A stretch of 64,000 nucleotides of DNA, taken from JBFWMG01 sp050251715 (GTDB taxonomy: Bacteria > Desulfobacterota > Desulfovibrionia > Desulfovibrionales > Desulfovibrionaceae). The notes below the pieces were generated by a model. The model did not search any database. It was not told the DNA's origin and was given only the letters and a program-made list of their open reading frames with translations. A program made the translations under genes and the position numbers. Positions within the stretch are counted from its first letter, which is position 1, and every line of letters starts with the position of its first letter. The stretch spans positions 1 to 64,000 of the forward strand of contig JBFWMG010000016.1 of NCBI GenBank assembly GCA_050251715.1, read 5' to 3'. Positions 26,088 through 33,851 of the stretch are shown here, in pieces.

Positions 26088-27086
26088 ATGCCCAAGCCCA
26101 CCCCTCTCCCTCGCGTCCTCATGGTGGATGACGATCCCAAGGTGCTGCAAGCCTTCAAATGGTCCCTTGGCAAATCCTTTGACCTGCATCTGTGCCAGGG
26201 GGGCGCGGAGGGCTTGCGCCTGATCGAAACCATGCCGTTCATGGTCGTGGTCAGCGATCTCATGATGCCGGGCATGGACGGCATCGCGTTTTTGAAAAAG
26301 GTGTGCGAGTTGGCGCCGAACACCGTGCGCATGGTGCTCACCGGCAACGCCACCATCACCAACGCGGTCGACGCCGTGAACAACGGGTATATTTTCCGCT
26401 TCCTCACCAAGCCCTGCCCGCCCGAAATCCTGAAGCGCGCCATTCGAGACGGCGTGCGGCAGTTCGAGATGGCCAAGGCCCATGGCCAATTGCAGGAATT
26501 GCGGGTGTTGCACGGCGCCATGGAGGGCGTGGTGCAGGGATTGACCTCGCTGGTGGAGGTGCGCGATCCCTACACCGCGGGCCACCAACGCAAGGTGACC
26601 GCATTGGCCGTCGCCCTGGCCGAGGCCATGGGCCTGGATCAGGGCGCCCTGCCCGGACTGCGCCTGGCCGGCATGGTGCACGACATAGGCAAGCTGTACG
26701 TCCCGGCGGAGTTCCTCAACAAGCCCGGCAGGCTGTCCGACGCCGAGTTCGCCATCATCAAGACCCACCCGCAGGTGGGGTTCGACATCCTCGACCCCGT
26801 GGCCTTTCCCTGGCCGGTCAGCCGCATTGTGGTGCAGCATCACGAACGGCTGGACGGATCCGGCTATCCCCACGGCGTGAGGGGCGACGACATGCTGCTG
26901 GAGGCGCGCATACTGGCCGTGGCCGATGTGGTGGACGCCATTACCACGCACCGGCCCTACAGGCCGGGGCTCGGCATACAGATGGCGCTTGACGAACTGC
27001 GCAAGTACGCGGGTGTCCAATTCGATCCCAAGGTGGTGGAGACGTGCGTCCGCCTCATCGAATCCGGCGCATACGTCGTGGAATAA
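26088..27086 (+). CDS. Response regulator with catalytic HD-GYP domain (cyclic di-GMP phosphodiesterase)
   Basis: A 332-residue RpfG-type protein. The receiver includes VDDDPKVLQ and Asp57 (VSDLMMPGMDG), with LTKPCPPE. The output domain has every catalytic landmark: RDPYTAGHQRKV, GMVHDIGKLYVP, LKTHP-like IIKTHPQVG, VQHHERLDGSGYP and AVADVVDAITTHRPYRPG. It should hydrolyse cyclic di-GMP under control of phosphorylation, probably by the kinase at 20518. It is the last gene of the four-gene signalling unit. Confidence 0.92.
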   Translation: MPKPTPLPRVLMVDDDPKVLQAFKWSLGKSFDLHLCQGGAEGLRLIETMPFMVVVSDLMMPGMDGIAFLKKVCELAPNTVRMVLTGNATITNAVDAVNNGYIFRFLTKPCPPEILKRAIRDGVRQFEMAKAHGQLQELRVLHGAMEGVVQGLTSLVEVRDPYTAGHQRKVTALAVALAEAMGLDQGALPGLRLAGMVHDIGKLYVPAEFLNKPGRLSDAEFAIIKTHPQVGFDILDPVAFPWPVSRIVVQHHERLDGSGYPHGVRGDDMLLEARILAVADVVDAITTHRPYRPGLGIQMALDELRKYAGVQFDPKVVETCVRLIESGAYVVE

Positions 27087-27122
27087 GCCCCCACATCGAT
27101 CCCGGGCAACGGCCCGAACGCC

Positions 27123-27911
27123 TCACGGCGCGGCGCGGCCCTGCCCGTCCCCCAGGCGGCGCATCATCCTGCCCAGGATGATGCGGGCGCGTTTTTGCAC
27201 CACGCGGGAGTCGCCCGCCGGGTTCCAGCGCAGGGGGCTGGGCAGCACGGCGGCCAACCGGGCGGCCTGTTCCTGGCTCAAGCCTGCGGCGGATACGCCA
27301 AAATAGTGCCGCGCCGCGGCTTCGATCCCAAAAACCCCACGCCCCCACTCCGCCACGTTCAGGTACAGCTCCAGGATGCGCTTCTTGGTCAGCGCCCGTT
27401 CCAGCCGCGCCGCGACCACGGCCTCGCGCGCCTTGCGCAGCAGGCTGCGCTCCGGCGTAAAAAAGAGGTTCTTGGCCAGTTGCTGGGTGATGGTGCTGCC
27501 GCCCGCCTTGATCTCGCCCCTGGCCACGTTGCGTTCCAGCGCGTCCCACATGGCCCCGGTGTCAAACCCGTCATGGCTCCAGAAGGCGTCGTCCTCGGCA
27601 ATGGTCACGGCCATGACCACGTATTGGGAGATGCGCGGCAGCGGCACCCACTGCTGGGTCACGCCATAGGGCTTGCCCTTGTCCCGCTCCCGCGCCTCGC
27701 GAAAGGCCATGAACGCGGTGCGGCCGGGGTTTTCCGTTGCCAGATGCGCCACGTCGGGCCACACCAGCCACGGGGCCACCGCAAGCGCGGCCACAACCAC
27801 AAGCCCCGCCAAGGCGGCGAACAGCCAGCCCAGCGGGGTGCGCGGCGGGCGCACCCAACGCGTCGGCGTCCGTGGCGCGCCCATGGGTGGCAAAGGGGAG
27901 GTCTGCGGCAT
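27123..27911 (-). CDS. mtgA: Monofunctional biosynthetic peptidoglycan transglycosylase MtgA
   Basis: A 262-residue GT51-family enzyme that polymerises lipid II into glycan strands at the outer face of the inner membrane. It has a Pro-rich N-terminus, a single membrane anchor (residues ~28-50) and the catalytic segment AEDDAFWSHDGFD with the active Glu. The family motifs GGSTITQQLAKNLFF, RKAREAVVAARLE and KKRILELYLNVAEWGRGVFG follow. There is no transpeptidase domain and the length is normal. It lies downstream of tunR on the same strand with no functional link. Confidence 0.94.
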   Translation of the reverse strand: MPQTSPLPPMGAPRTPTRWVRPPRTPLGWLFAALAGLVVVAALAVAPWLVWPDVAHLATENPGRTAFMAFREARERDKGKPYGVTQQWVPLPRISQYVVMAVTIAEDDAFWSHDGFDTGAMWDALERNVARGEIKAGGSTITQQLAKNLFFTPERSLLRKAREAVVAARLERALTKKRILELYLNVAEWGRGVFGIEAAARHYFGVSAAGLSQEQAARLAAVLPSPLRWNPAGDSRVVQKRARIILGRMMRRLGDGQGRAAP

Positions 27912-28009
27912 GGCGGAGCCATAGCACGACAGCGCCCGCAGTCAAGGGCGCGCCGGCGCGCCGCGCCGCCCTGCGTTCAGAAGGCATTCCCGCGCCTGGC
28001 CGGGCCGGG

Positions 28010-29185
28010 TCAGCTGAATATCACGGATAACGGCGCAAAACCGAAGAGAAAGACATCCCCCTTGACCAATTCACGCACGCCCTGGTGGTCCGCCGCCAGC
28101 AGCGCGCACACGGGCGTGCCGTCCTGCAGCAACCCGGTCACCTCCACCATGGCCCCGTCCTCGGCCACGGTGGTGACCACGCCGGAGAAGGTGTTGCGCG
28201 CGGGCGGGGGCAGCGGTTCGGGCGCCCGCCGCACATCCGCCCAGGTCGCCTTGACCAGGGCCGTGACCTGGCGCCCCTCGGCCAGCCCAAGCTTGCCGCA
28301 GCTGTCCGTGGTGATGATGCCGGTCAATTCGTATCCCGACGGCGTGCGCATGGTCACCTCGCTGGCCACCGGGGTGGCCCGGACCCGCGCCACCACGCCA
28401 TGAAAGGTGTTGCGCACGCTGGTGGCCACGTTGAATTCCTTGAGCAGGTGATGCCGGATGATGTGCTTGAGGTCGTTGTCGGCAAGGGCGACATAGGCGG
28501 CGGTGAAATCCGCCTTGGTGTGGCCGAGCATGGCCTGCACGGCGCGCAGCGGCATGCCGCCCCGTTGCAGCTCTATGGCGCGCGAGGTGCGCAGCACGCG
28601 GGGGTTGAGCAGCTCCTTGGGCAGGCCGGTGCGCTCCTGCTGCTCGTAAAACTTGCGGCGGATGAACCCCTGGTCCAGATCAAAGAGCGGCTCGCGGTGC
28701 GCGCCGGACGCGCCAGGCTCCGGATCAAAGGCGGCGCAGTGGCGCCTGATGCGCTCTATGGCCTTGCCGGGCAACGGGATTTCGCGCACGCCGCTGGCGT
28801 CGGGGATGTGCAGCACGCCCCGGCGGTAGTCGATGTCCCGGCGCTCATCCAGGGCCAGCACCTCCCCGAGCCGCGCCCCCGTGTAGCGCAACACCAGAAA
28901 CACGATGCACACCCGTTCCCTGGAGCGGCGCGTACGGGCGTCGCGCGACACCTCCACCCACGCCTCAAAGGCGCTTTCCAGCGATTCGAGCTGCGCGCCA
29001 TCCAGGTGGCGCACGCCGTCCTTCACGGTGAACAGCCTGCACGCCCTGGACCACCGCTTGTCCAGCGGGTCGCCTTCCCGGCACAGGGTCTCGTGGCTTG
29101 CCAGGGCCGCGTCGATGCGGTCGCGCAGGGCGCGTAGCCGGTGCGGTCCAAGCTGCTCCATGGGGGGCATTTTTTCAGACATCAT
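28010..29185 (-). CDS. tunR: TunR-type tungstate/molybdate-responsive regulator (integrase-like fold plus two TOBE/Mop domains)
   Basis: A 391-residue protein. The middle resembles a phage integrase catalytic domain (RYTGARLGEVLALDE, LRTSRAIELQRGG, AMLGHTKADFTAAYVAL) but the integrase His-x-x-Arg box is altered. Two C-terminal TOBE/Mop oxyanion-binding domains begin at RNTFHGVVARV and RNTFSGVVTTV. This architecture defines TunR, reported in sulfate reducers as a tungstate-responsive repressor of Mo/W uptake genes. GGGAG precedes the ATG pair at 29185/29182. It is transcribed away from modBAC across a 642-base region, fitting control of that operon. Confidence 0.88.
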   Translation of the reverse strand: MMSEKMPPMEQLGPHRLRALRDRIDAALASHETLCREGDPLDKRWSRACRLFTVKDGVRHLDGAQLESLESAFEAWVEVSRDARTRRSRERVCIVFLVLRYTGARLGEVLALDERRDIDYRRGVLHIPDASGVREIPLPGKAIERIRRHCAAFDPEPGASGAHREPLFDLDQGFIRRKFYEQQERTGLPKELLNPRVLRTSRAIELQRGGMPLRAVQAMLGHTKADFTAAYVALADNDLKHIIRHHLLKEFNVATSVRNTFHGVVARVRATPVASEVTMRTPSGYELTGIITTDSCGKLGLAEGRQVTALVKATWADVRRAPEPLPPPARNTFSGVVTTVAEDGAMVEVTGLLQDGTPVCALLAADHQGVRELVKGDVFLFGFAPLSVIFS

Positions 29186-29827
29186 TGTTTCTCCCTGACG
29201 CGTGCGCCGGGCATGCGTGCGGCAGACCGACCCGCACGCGGTCCAGCCAGCCCACGCCACCGGCCATGACACCGAACGGTACGTGGGCACACCGCTGCTT
29301 CACCCAGCATCGTGCACAATCGGCACGCAATGGCCCACCCTATCCACGACGATGCATAATGCAGACCATGCAACGACGCCTGGCACACGCTTGCGGCAAA
29401 GCGTTAGCAATCATTCCCAAACCGTGCAAGACACAAAACACGCCCCTGCAAACCACACCTGCAAAGTATACAAGGCGTAAACCATTGCCCCACATTCACC
29501 CGTGCGCCACATGACACGAATACAACTATATGGGTGACATGTGGGGCGGTTCCATTCAAAAACCCGCAGAAGTGGCGTATATGACAGAATTGCAGCTACA
29601 TAAATGTAGGTTGCACACCCACAGGAAAAACCTAACAGCCCGTTGTTCTGGTTTTTTTCAGTTCAGGCACGGATACTGTTGTATCCGCGGCAGACAGGAT
29701 TGCACCGCACCCCCGCCGCTGCGGCGGTTCGCACAAGGAACACACGCATGCACGCCGCGCCCTTTGCCTCCAACCCCACGCCGCCGCCTGGCGCGCCGTC
29801 TGGCGCGCCGGGAACGCAGGCCCGGTC
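29186..29827. other. Divergent tunR-modB control region
   Basis: A 642-base non-coding region between tunR and modB. It holds the clustered CCACATG-type sites (29488-29546), a perfect palindrome CTACAT-AA-ATGTAG (29596-29609), a stem-loop CGGATAC-TGTT-GTATCCG (29670-29687) and a GC hairpin CCGCCGC/GCGGCGG (29713-29727). I see no molybdenum-cofactor riboswitch consensus. Confidence 0.55.
29488..29546. promoter_or_regulatory. Candidate TunR (or ModE) binding cluster
   Basis: CCCCACATTCACCC (29488-29501) and GGGTGACATGTGGGG (29532-29546) are near-perfect inverted copies. A third related half-site, CGCCACATGACAC (29505-29517), lies between them. The shared core is CCACATG-CAC. Its position upstream of modBAC and beside tunR suggests metal-responsive control. 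Assignment to TunR is inference. Confidence 0.5.
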
Positions 29828-30529
29828 ATGACCGACATGATCGGCATGGCCGGCCTGCCCTCCTGGCTGCTCGACTGCGTCACGCCCCTGGCGCTCACGC
29901 TCAAGGTGGCGGGACTGGCCACCCTGGCCGCCCTGGTGAGCGGGCTTGCGGCGGCCTACGTGCTGTCGCGGTGGCGTTTCCCTGGCCGGGACGTGCTCGA
30001 CGCCGTGTGCACCCTGCCCCTGGTCATGCCGCCCACGGTGCTCGGCTACTACCTGCTGGTGCTCATCGGCAGGCGGGGCGTGTTCGGGCAGTGGCTCCAG
30101 GCCACCTTTGGCATCACCCTCATGTTCACATGGCAGGGCGCGGTCATCGCGGCCACGGTGGTCGCCTTTCCCCTGGTGTTCAAGTCCGCCCGCGCCGCGC
30201 TTGAGGGCGTGGGCAGGCAGTACGAGGACGCGGCACGCACCCTGGGCCAGGGCGAGTGGGCCGTCTTTTTGCGCGTGTCGCTGCCGCTCGCCTTCCGGGG
30301 CGTGCTGGCCGGCACCATGCTCGCCTTTGCCCGGGCCATGGGCGAATTCGGCGCCACGCTCATGGTGGCGGGCAATCTGCCCGGCCGCACCCAGACGCTT
30401 TCGCTGGCCGTGTATTCCGCCGTGCAGGCGGGCAAGGACGACCTGGCCAACATCCTGGTCCTGGTCATCAGCGTGGTCTGCGTGGCCATACTCGTGCTTA
30501 CCAGCCGCTTGCTGCGGCCCACATATTAA
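29828..30529 (+). CDS. modB: Molybdate/tungstate ABC transporter permease ModB
   Basis: A 233-residue inner-membrane protein with five to six helices. The ABC-permease coupling motif for ModC is EDAARTLGQGEWAVFLRVSL with the conserved EAA-type Gly, followed by AFARAMGEFGATLMVAGNLP, which is diagnostic for ModB/CysT-type permeases. The order here is modB-modA-modC. Whether it prefers molybdate or tungstate cannot be read, but the TunR neighbour makes both plausible. Confidence 0.93.
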   Translation: MTDMIGMAGLPSWLLDCVTPLALTLKVAGLATLAALVSGLAAAYVLSRWRFPGRDVLDAVCTLPLVMPPTVLGYYLLVLIGRRGVFGQWLQATFGITLMFTWQGAVIAATVVAFPLVFKSARAALEGVGRQYEDAARTLGQGEWAVFLRVSLPLAFRGVLAGTMLAFARAMGEFGATLMVAGNLPGRTQTLSLAVYSAVQAGKDDLANILVLVISVVCVAILVLTSRLLRPTY

Positions 30530-30562
30530 CCCACACAACACCTCACCATGAAGGAGTCGCCC

Positions 30563-31321
30563 ATGTCCCGCACCAGCCTCAACATCCTGTGTCTTCTCGC
30601 ATTCATGCTGCTCGTCGCAGCCCCGGTCCACGCGGAGAAGCTCGTGGTTTCCGCCGCAGCCAGCCTGACCGACGCGTTCAACGACATCGAACCCGCCTTC
30701 GAGGCCGCCCACCCCGGCGTGGACGTGGAACTCAACTACGCCTCGTCCGGAGCGCTGTTCCGCCAGATCGAGCAGGGCGCGCCCGTGGACGTGTTCGCCT
30801 CGGCCAATCCCAAGTGGATGAACAAGGCCGTGGACGGCGGATTCGCCGACAAGGCCGCCGTGAAGATCTTTGCCCGCAACGCCCTGGTGCTGGCCACGCC
30901 CGCCGACAATCCCGCCGCCGTCACCGGCGTGGCCGACCTGTCCGGCGGCAAGGTCAAGACCATCGCCATCGGCACGCCCGAAACCGTGCCCGCGGGCCAG
31001 TACGCCAAGGCCGCGCTCACCGCGTCCGGCGTGTACGACACCCTGGCGGCCAAATACATCTTCTGCGAGAGCGTGCGCCAGGTGCTCGACTACGTGGTGC
31101 GCGGCGAAGTGGACTGCGGTTTCGTGTACAAGACCGACGCGGTCAAGGGCGGCGACAAGGTCAAGATCATTGCGGAAGTGCCCCTGGAAAAGCCCGTGAC
31201 CTACCCCATAGCCGTGCTCAAGGAAGCCGCCAACGCCAAGGCGGCCAAGGCGTTCGTGGATTTCGTCACCAGCGACAAGGGGAGCGCGCTGTTGCAGGGC
31301 AGGGGTTTTAACCGGCCGTAA
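30563..31321 (+). CDS. modA: Molybdate/tungstate-binding protein ModA
   Basis: A 252-residue periplasmic binding protein. I start at the ATG at 30563, six bases after AAGGAG; an earlier ATG at 30548 would include the ribosome site. The signal peptide is SLNILCLLAFMLLVAAPVHA. The mature protein begins EKLVVSAAASLTDAF and has the oxyanion-pocket segments NYASSGALFRQIEQGAPVDV and FASANPKWM. It delivers the oxyanion to ModBC encoded on either side. Confidence 0.93.
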   Translation: MSRTSLNILCLLAFMLLVAAPVHAEKLVVSAAASLTDAFNDIEPAFEAAHPGVDVELNYASSGALFRQIEQGAPVDVFASANPKWMNKAVDGGFADKAAVKIFARNALVLATPADNPAAVTGVADLSGGKVKTIAIGTPETVPAGQYAKAALTASGVYDTLAAKYIFCESVRQVLDYVVRGEVDCGFVYKTDAVKGGDKVKIIAEVPLEKPVTYPIAVLKEAANAKAAKAFVDFVTSDKGSALLQGRGFNRP

Positions 31322-31336
31322 CCAATCAGGGATCCC

Positions 31337-32086
31337 ATGCAGTTCAATATCGACATCACCAAGCGCATGCGCAGCGGGGGAGAGGAATTCCTCCTCCGCT
31401 CGCGCTTTGCCTCCTCCGACACGTCGCTGGTGCTGTTCGGCCCTTCGGGGTCGGGCAAGACGCTGACGCTCCAGGCCATTGCCGGGATGCTCACCCCGGA
31501 CGCCGGCCGCATCGCGGTCAATGGCGACGTGTTCTTCGACGCCGCCACCGGGGTGAACGTGCCCACCCGGCGGCGGGGCGTGGGCTATGTGTTCCAGGAC
31601 TACGCCCTGTTCCCGCACCTGACCCTGTGGGACAATGTGGCCTTTGGCCTCAAGCCGCTCTTTGGCAGGGTGGGCAGGGAACAGGCGCGCCAGGTGGACG
31701 AACTGCTCGACCTCTTTGGCCTGGCGAACCTGGCGCGGCACAGGCCGGCCGCGCTTTCGGGCGGCCAGAAGCAGCGCACGGCCCTGGCCCGCGCCCTGGC
31801 CACCAAGCCGCGCATCCTGCTGCTGGACGAGCCTTTCAGCGCCCTGGACCAGCCCTTGCGCCTGCGCATGCGCAAGGAGATCTCACGGGTGCTGGAGCAT
31901 TTCCGGATTCCCATGATTATGGTCACCCACGATTCGGACGAGGTGGAATCCTTTGCCCAGGCCGTGGTGGTGTACCGGCAGGGCCACGTGGTGGGCGTGC
32001 ATTCCGCCCTCGACATCGCCGCATCCGGCGGCAACGTGGCCGACACCATCCGGGGCGAGGTCGCCCTGGCCTACGAAAACCTGTAG
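31337..32086 (+). CDS. modC: Molybdate/tungstate ABC transporter ATPase ModC (short form)
   Basis: A 249-residue ATPase. Motifs in order are Walker A GPSGSGKTLTLQAIAG, the Q-loop VGYVFQDYALFPHL, signature LSGGQKQRTALARAL, Walker B ILLLDEPFSALD and the switch MVTHDSDEVE. The C-terminal Mop oxyanion-sensing domain common in ModC is absent, so metal sensing probably rests on TunR and the separate ModE-like protein. It starts 15 bases after modA. Confidence 0.92.
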   Translation: MQFNIDITKRMRSGGEEFLLRSRFASSDTSLVLFGPSGSGKTLTLQAIAGMLTPDAGRIAVNGDVFFDAATGVNVPTRRRGVGYVFQDYALFPHLTLWDNVAFGLKPLFGRVGREQARQVDELLDLFGLANLARHRPAALSGGQKQRTALARALATKPRILLLDEPFSALDQPLRLRMRKEISRVLEHFRIPMIMVTHDSDEVESFAQAVVVYRQGHVVGVHSALDIAASGGNVADTIRGEVALAYENL

Positions 32087-32175
32087 CCGCCCCCGGCGCA
32101 CGCCCGTCAGGCGCAAGGCCAGCGCCATGCGCACCCCGCCATCATGCGCGGGCTATGGGAAAAAGAAGGGGGCTG

Positions 32176-32550
32176 TTATTTGGGCTCCGCGCAGTGCATG
32201 GCCATGTCCAGGGGGATGCACTCCTCCGCCTTTATGACCGCATACTCTTCCACCGCCGCAATCCACGCCTCGTAGCCGCGCACCAGCTGCACGGCAAAGG
32301 GCGTGAGCCGGTAGCCCGCCTTGTTTCCGCCCAGTTTCTCCACCAGGGGACGGCCCAATGAGGCCTCCATCTTTTTGATGCGTCCCCACGCCCGGCGGTA
32401 GGACATGCCCAGCGCCTCGGCCGCGCCGGACAACGAACCGCGCGCCTCGATGCCCTGCAGCAGCTCGGCCTTGCCCGGTCCCAGCGAAAAGCCCTCGTCG
32501 CATTCGAGCCAGATACGCAACTTGAAGCGCAGTCTCGTTTTTTCCAACAT
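32176..32550 (-). CDS. Stand-alone ModE-type winged helix-turn-helix protein
   Basis: A 124-residue protein made only of the ModE N-terminal DNA-binding domain: LLQGIEARGSLSGAAEALGM, then SYRRAWGRIKKMEASLGRPL and LTPFAVQLVRGYEAW. There is no Mop/TOBE ligand domain, unlike E. coli ModE. GGGGGAAGG precedes the ATG at 32550. It is convergent with modC and divergent from the MoeA-like gene, whose promoter lies about 90 bases beyond its start. It may regulate molybdoenzyme genes, with the signal supplied by another protein. Confidence 0.82.
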   Translation of the reverse strand: MLEKTRLRFKLRIWLECDEGFSLGPGKAELLQGIEARGSLSGAAEALGMSYRRAWGRIKKMEASLGRPLVEKLGGNKAGYRLTPFAVQLVRGYEAWIAAVEEYAVIKAEECIPLDMAMHCAEPK

Positions 32551-32637
32551 GCCTTCCCCCTTTCCACCCTGTGTCGCACCATATCGCAACCACTTGAAAC
32601 ATCACTATAACATGCTTTTCAAACAAAACCAACACAC

Positions 32638-32666
32638 TTGACATGCTATGCCTCAAAGAGCATAAA
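32638..32666 (+). promoter_or_regulatory. Sigma70-type promoter for the MoeA-like gene
   Basis: TTGACA (32638-32643) is followed after 17 bases by CATAAA (32661-32666), a good -35/-10 pair. The start codon lies ~78 bases further on. The region between the two divergent starts is AT-rich. Confidence 0.6.
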
Positions 32667-32744
32667 AAACACGAATACCATGCCTCTCGTGACATAATAA
32701 CATCGCGAAACAGCGGATGCCGCGACAATGAGGAGATCAGACCC

Positions 32745-33773
32745 ATGACCAAGGTTGTGCCGGTGCGGGAGGCGGTGGGCAGCGTGCTGTGCCACGACAT
32801 GACGCGCATCGTCCCCGACGAGTTCAAGGGCCGGGCGTTCAAGAAGGGCCACGTGGTCCAAAAGGACGACATCGACCTGCTGCTGTCCATGGGCAAGGAG
32901 CATGTGTACGTGCTTTTCCTTGAGCCGGGCCAGATCCATGAGAACGAGGCGGCGGAACGCATTGCCAAGGCCGTGGCCGGACCTGGCCTGCGCTTTGCCG
33001 AGGTGTGCGAGGGCCGCGTGAACATGGTGGCCGAGAGGCCTGGGCTCTTTTCCGTGGATGTGGGGATGCTCACCCGCGTCAACACCCTGGACAGCGTGGC
33101 CGTGGCCACGCTGCACGGCAACCAGTGCGTGGGCAAGGGCCAGGCCGTGGCGGGCACGCGCATCGTGCCGCTGGTCATCGGCGAGGCGCGCATACGGGAA
33201 GTGGAGGCCATGTGCGCCGCCGCGCCGCCCGTGTTGCAGGTCAAGCCCTTCCTGCCCAAGCAGGTGGGCGTGGTGACCACGGGCAGCGAAATCTACCATG
33301 GCCGCATCGAGGACGCCTTTGGCCCGGTGGTGCGCCGCAAATTCGCGGACCTGGGCAGCACCGTGCTGCGGCAGATCCTGGTGTCCGACGACCGGGACAG
33401 GACCGCCGCCGCCATCCTGGAACTGGCGGCCCAGGGTGCGGACATGGTGGTGTGCACGGGCGGCATGTCCGTGGATCCCGACGACCAGACCCCGGCGGCC
33501 ATCCGCGCCACGGGAGCCACGGTGGTCACCTACGGCGCGCCCACCTTCCCCGGCGCCATGTTCATGCTCGCCTACCTGGGCGGCATGCCCGTGCTCGGGC
33601 TGCCCGGCTGCGTCATGTACCACAAGGCCAGCATCTTCGACCTCGTCGTGCCCCGCATCGTGGCGGGCGAACGCATTTCCAGGGAGGACATCGTCGCCAT
33701 GGGCCACGGCGGCTTCTGCGCCGGATGCGGCACCTGCCGCTTTCCGGCCTGCCCGTTCGGCAAGGGAGCCTGA
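32745..33773 (+). CDS. MoeA/MoCF-like molybdopterin-binding protein with Cys-rich tail
   Basis: A 342-residue protein. The N-terminal half resembles the substrate-handling part of MoeA-like proteins. The C-terminal half has the MoCF fold: VGVVTTGSEIYHGRIEDAFG, VCTGGMSVDPDDQTPAAIR and GLPGCVMYHKASIFDLVVPR. Such proteins handle molybdopterin during metal insertion or transfer. It ends with GGFCAGCGTCRFPACPFGKG, a Cys cluster not found in standard MoeA. AGGAG precedes the ATG at 32745; the frame is open upstream but that part holds the promoter. It directly precedes the MOP aldehyde oxidoreductase gene. Confidence 0.85.
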   Translation: MTKVVPVREAVGSVLCHDMTRIVPDEFKGRAFKKGHVVQKDDIDLLLSMGKEHVYVLFLEPGQIHENEAAERIAKAVAGPGLRFAEVCEGRVNMVAERPGLFSVDVGMLTRVNTLDSVAVATLHGNQCVGKGQAVAGTRIVPLVIGEARIREVEAMCAAAPPVLQVKPFLPKQVGVVTTGSEIYHGRIEDAFGPVVRRKFADLGSTVLRQILVSDDRDRTAAAILELAAQGADMVVCTGGMSVDPDDQTPAAIRATGATVVTYGAPTFPGAMFMLAYLGGMPVLGLPGCVMYHKASIFDLVVPRIVAGERISREDIVAMGHGGFCAGCGTCRFPACPFGKGA

Positions 33774-33851
33774 TCCGGCCACGCGGCGAGGCACGGTAGG
33801 ACGGACGACCCAACAACCCACCGCGGCATGGTGCCGCAAGGAGGAATGTAC

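Noticed and set aside
28010..29185. A site-specific integrase indicating a prophage or island
   Set aside because: The integrase-like domain lacks the normal catalytic His/Arg box and is followed by two TOBE domains, the architecture of TunR.
29620..29827. A molybdenum-cofactor riboswitch in the modB leader
   Set aside because: Two hairpins exist, but the conserved core of the Moco aptamer is not present.
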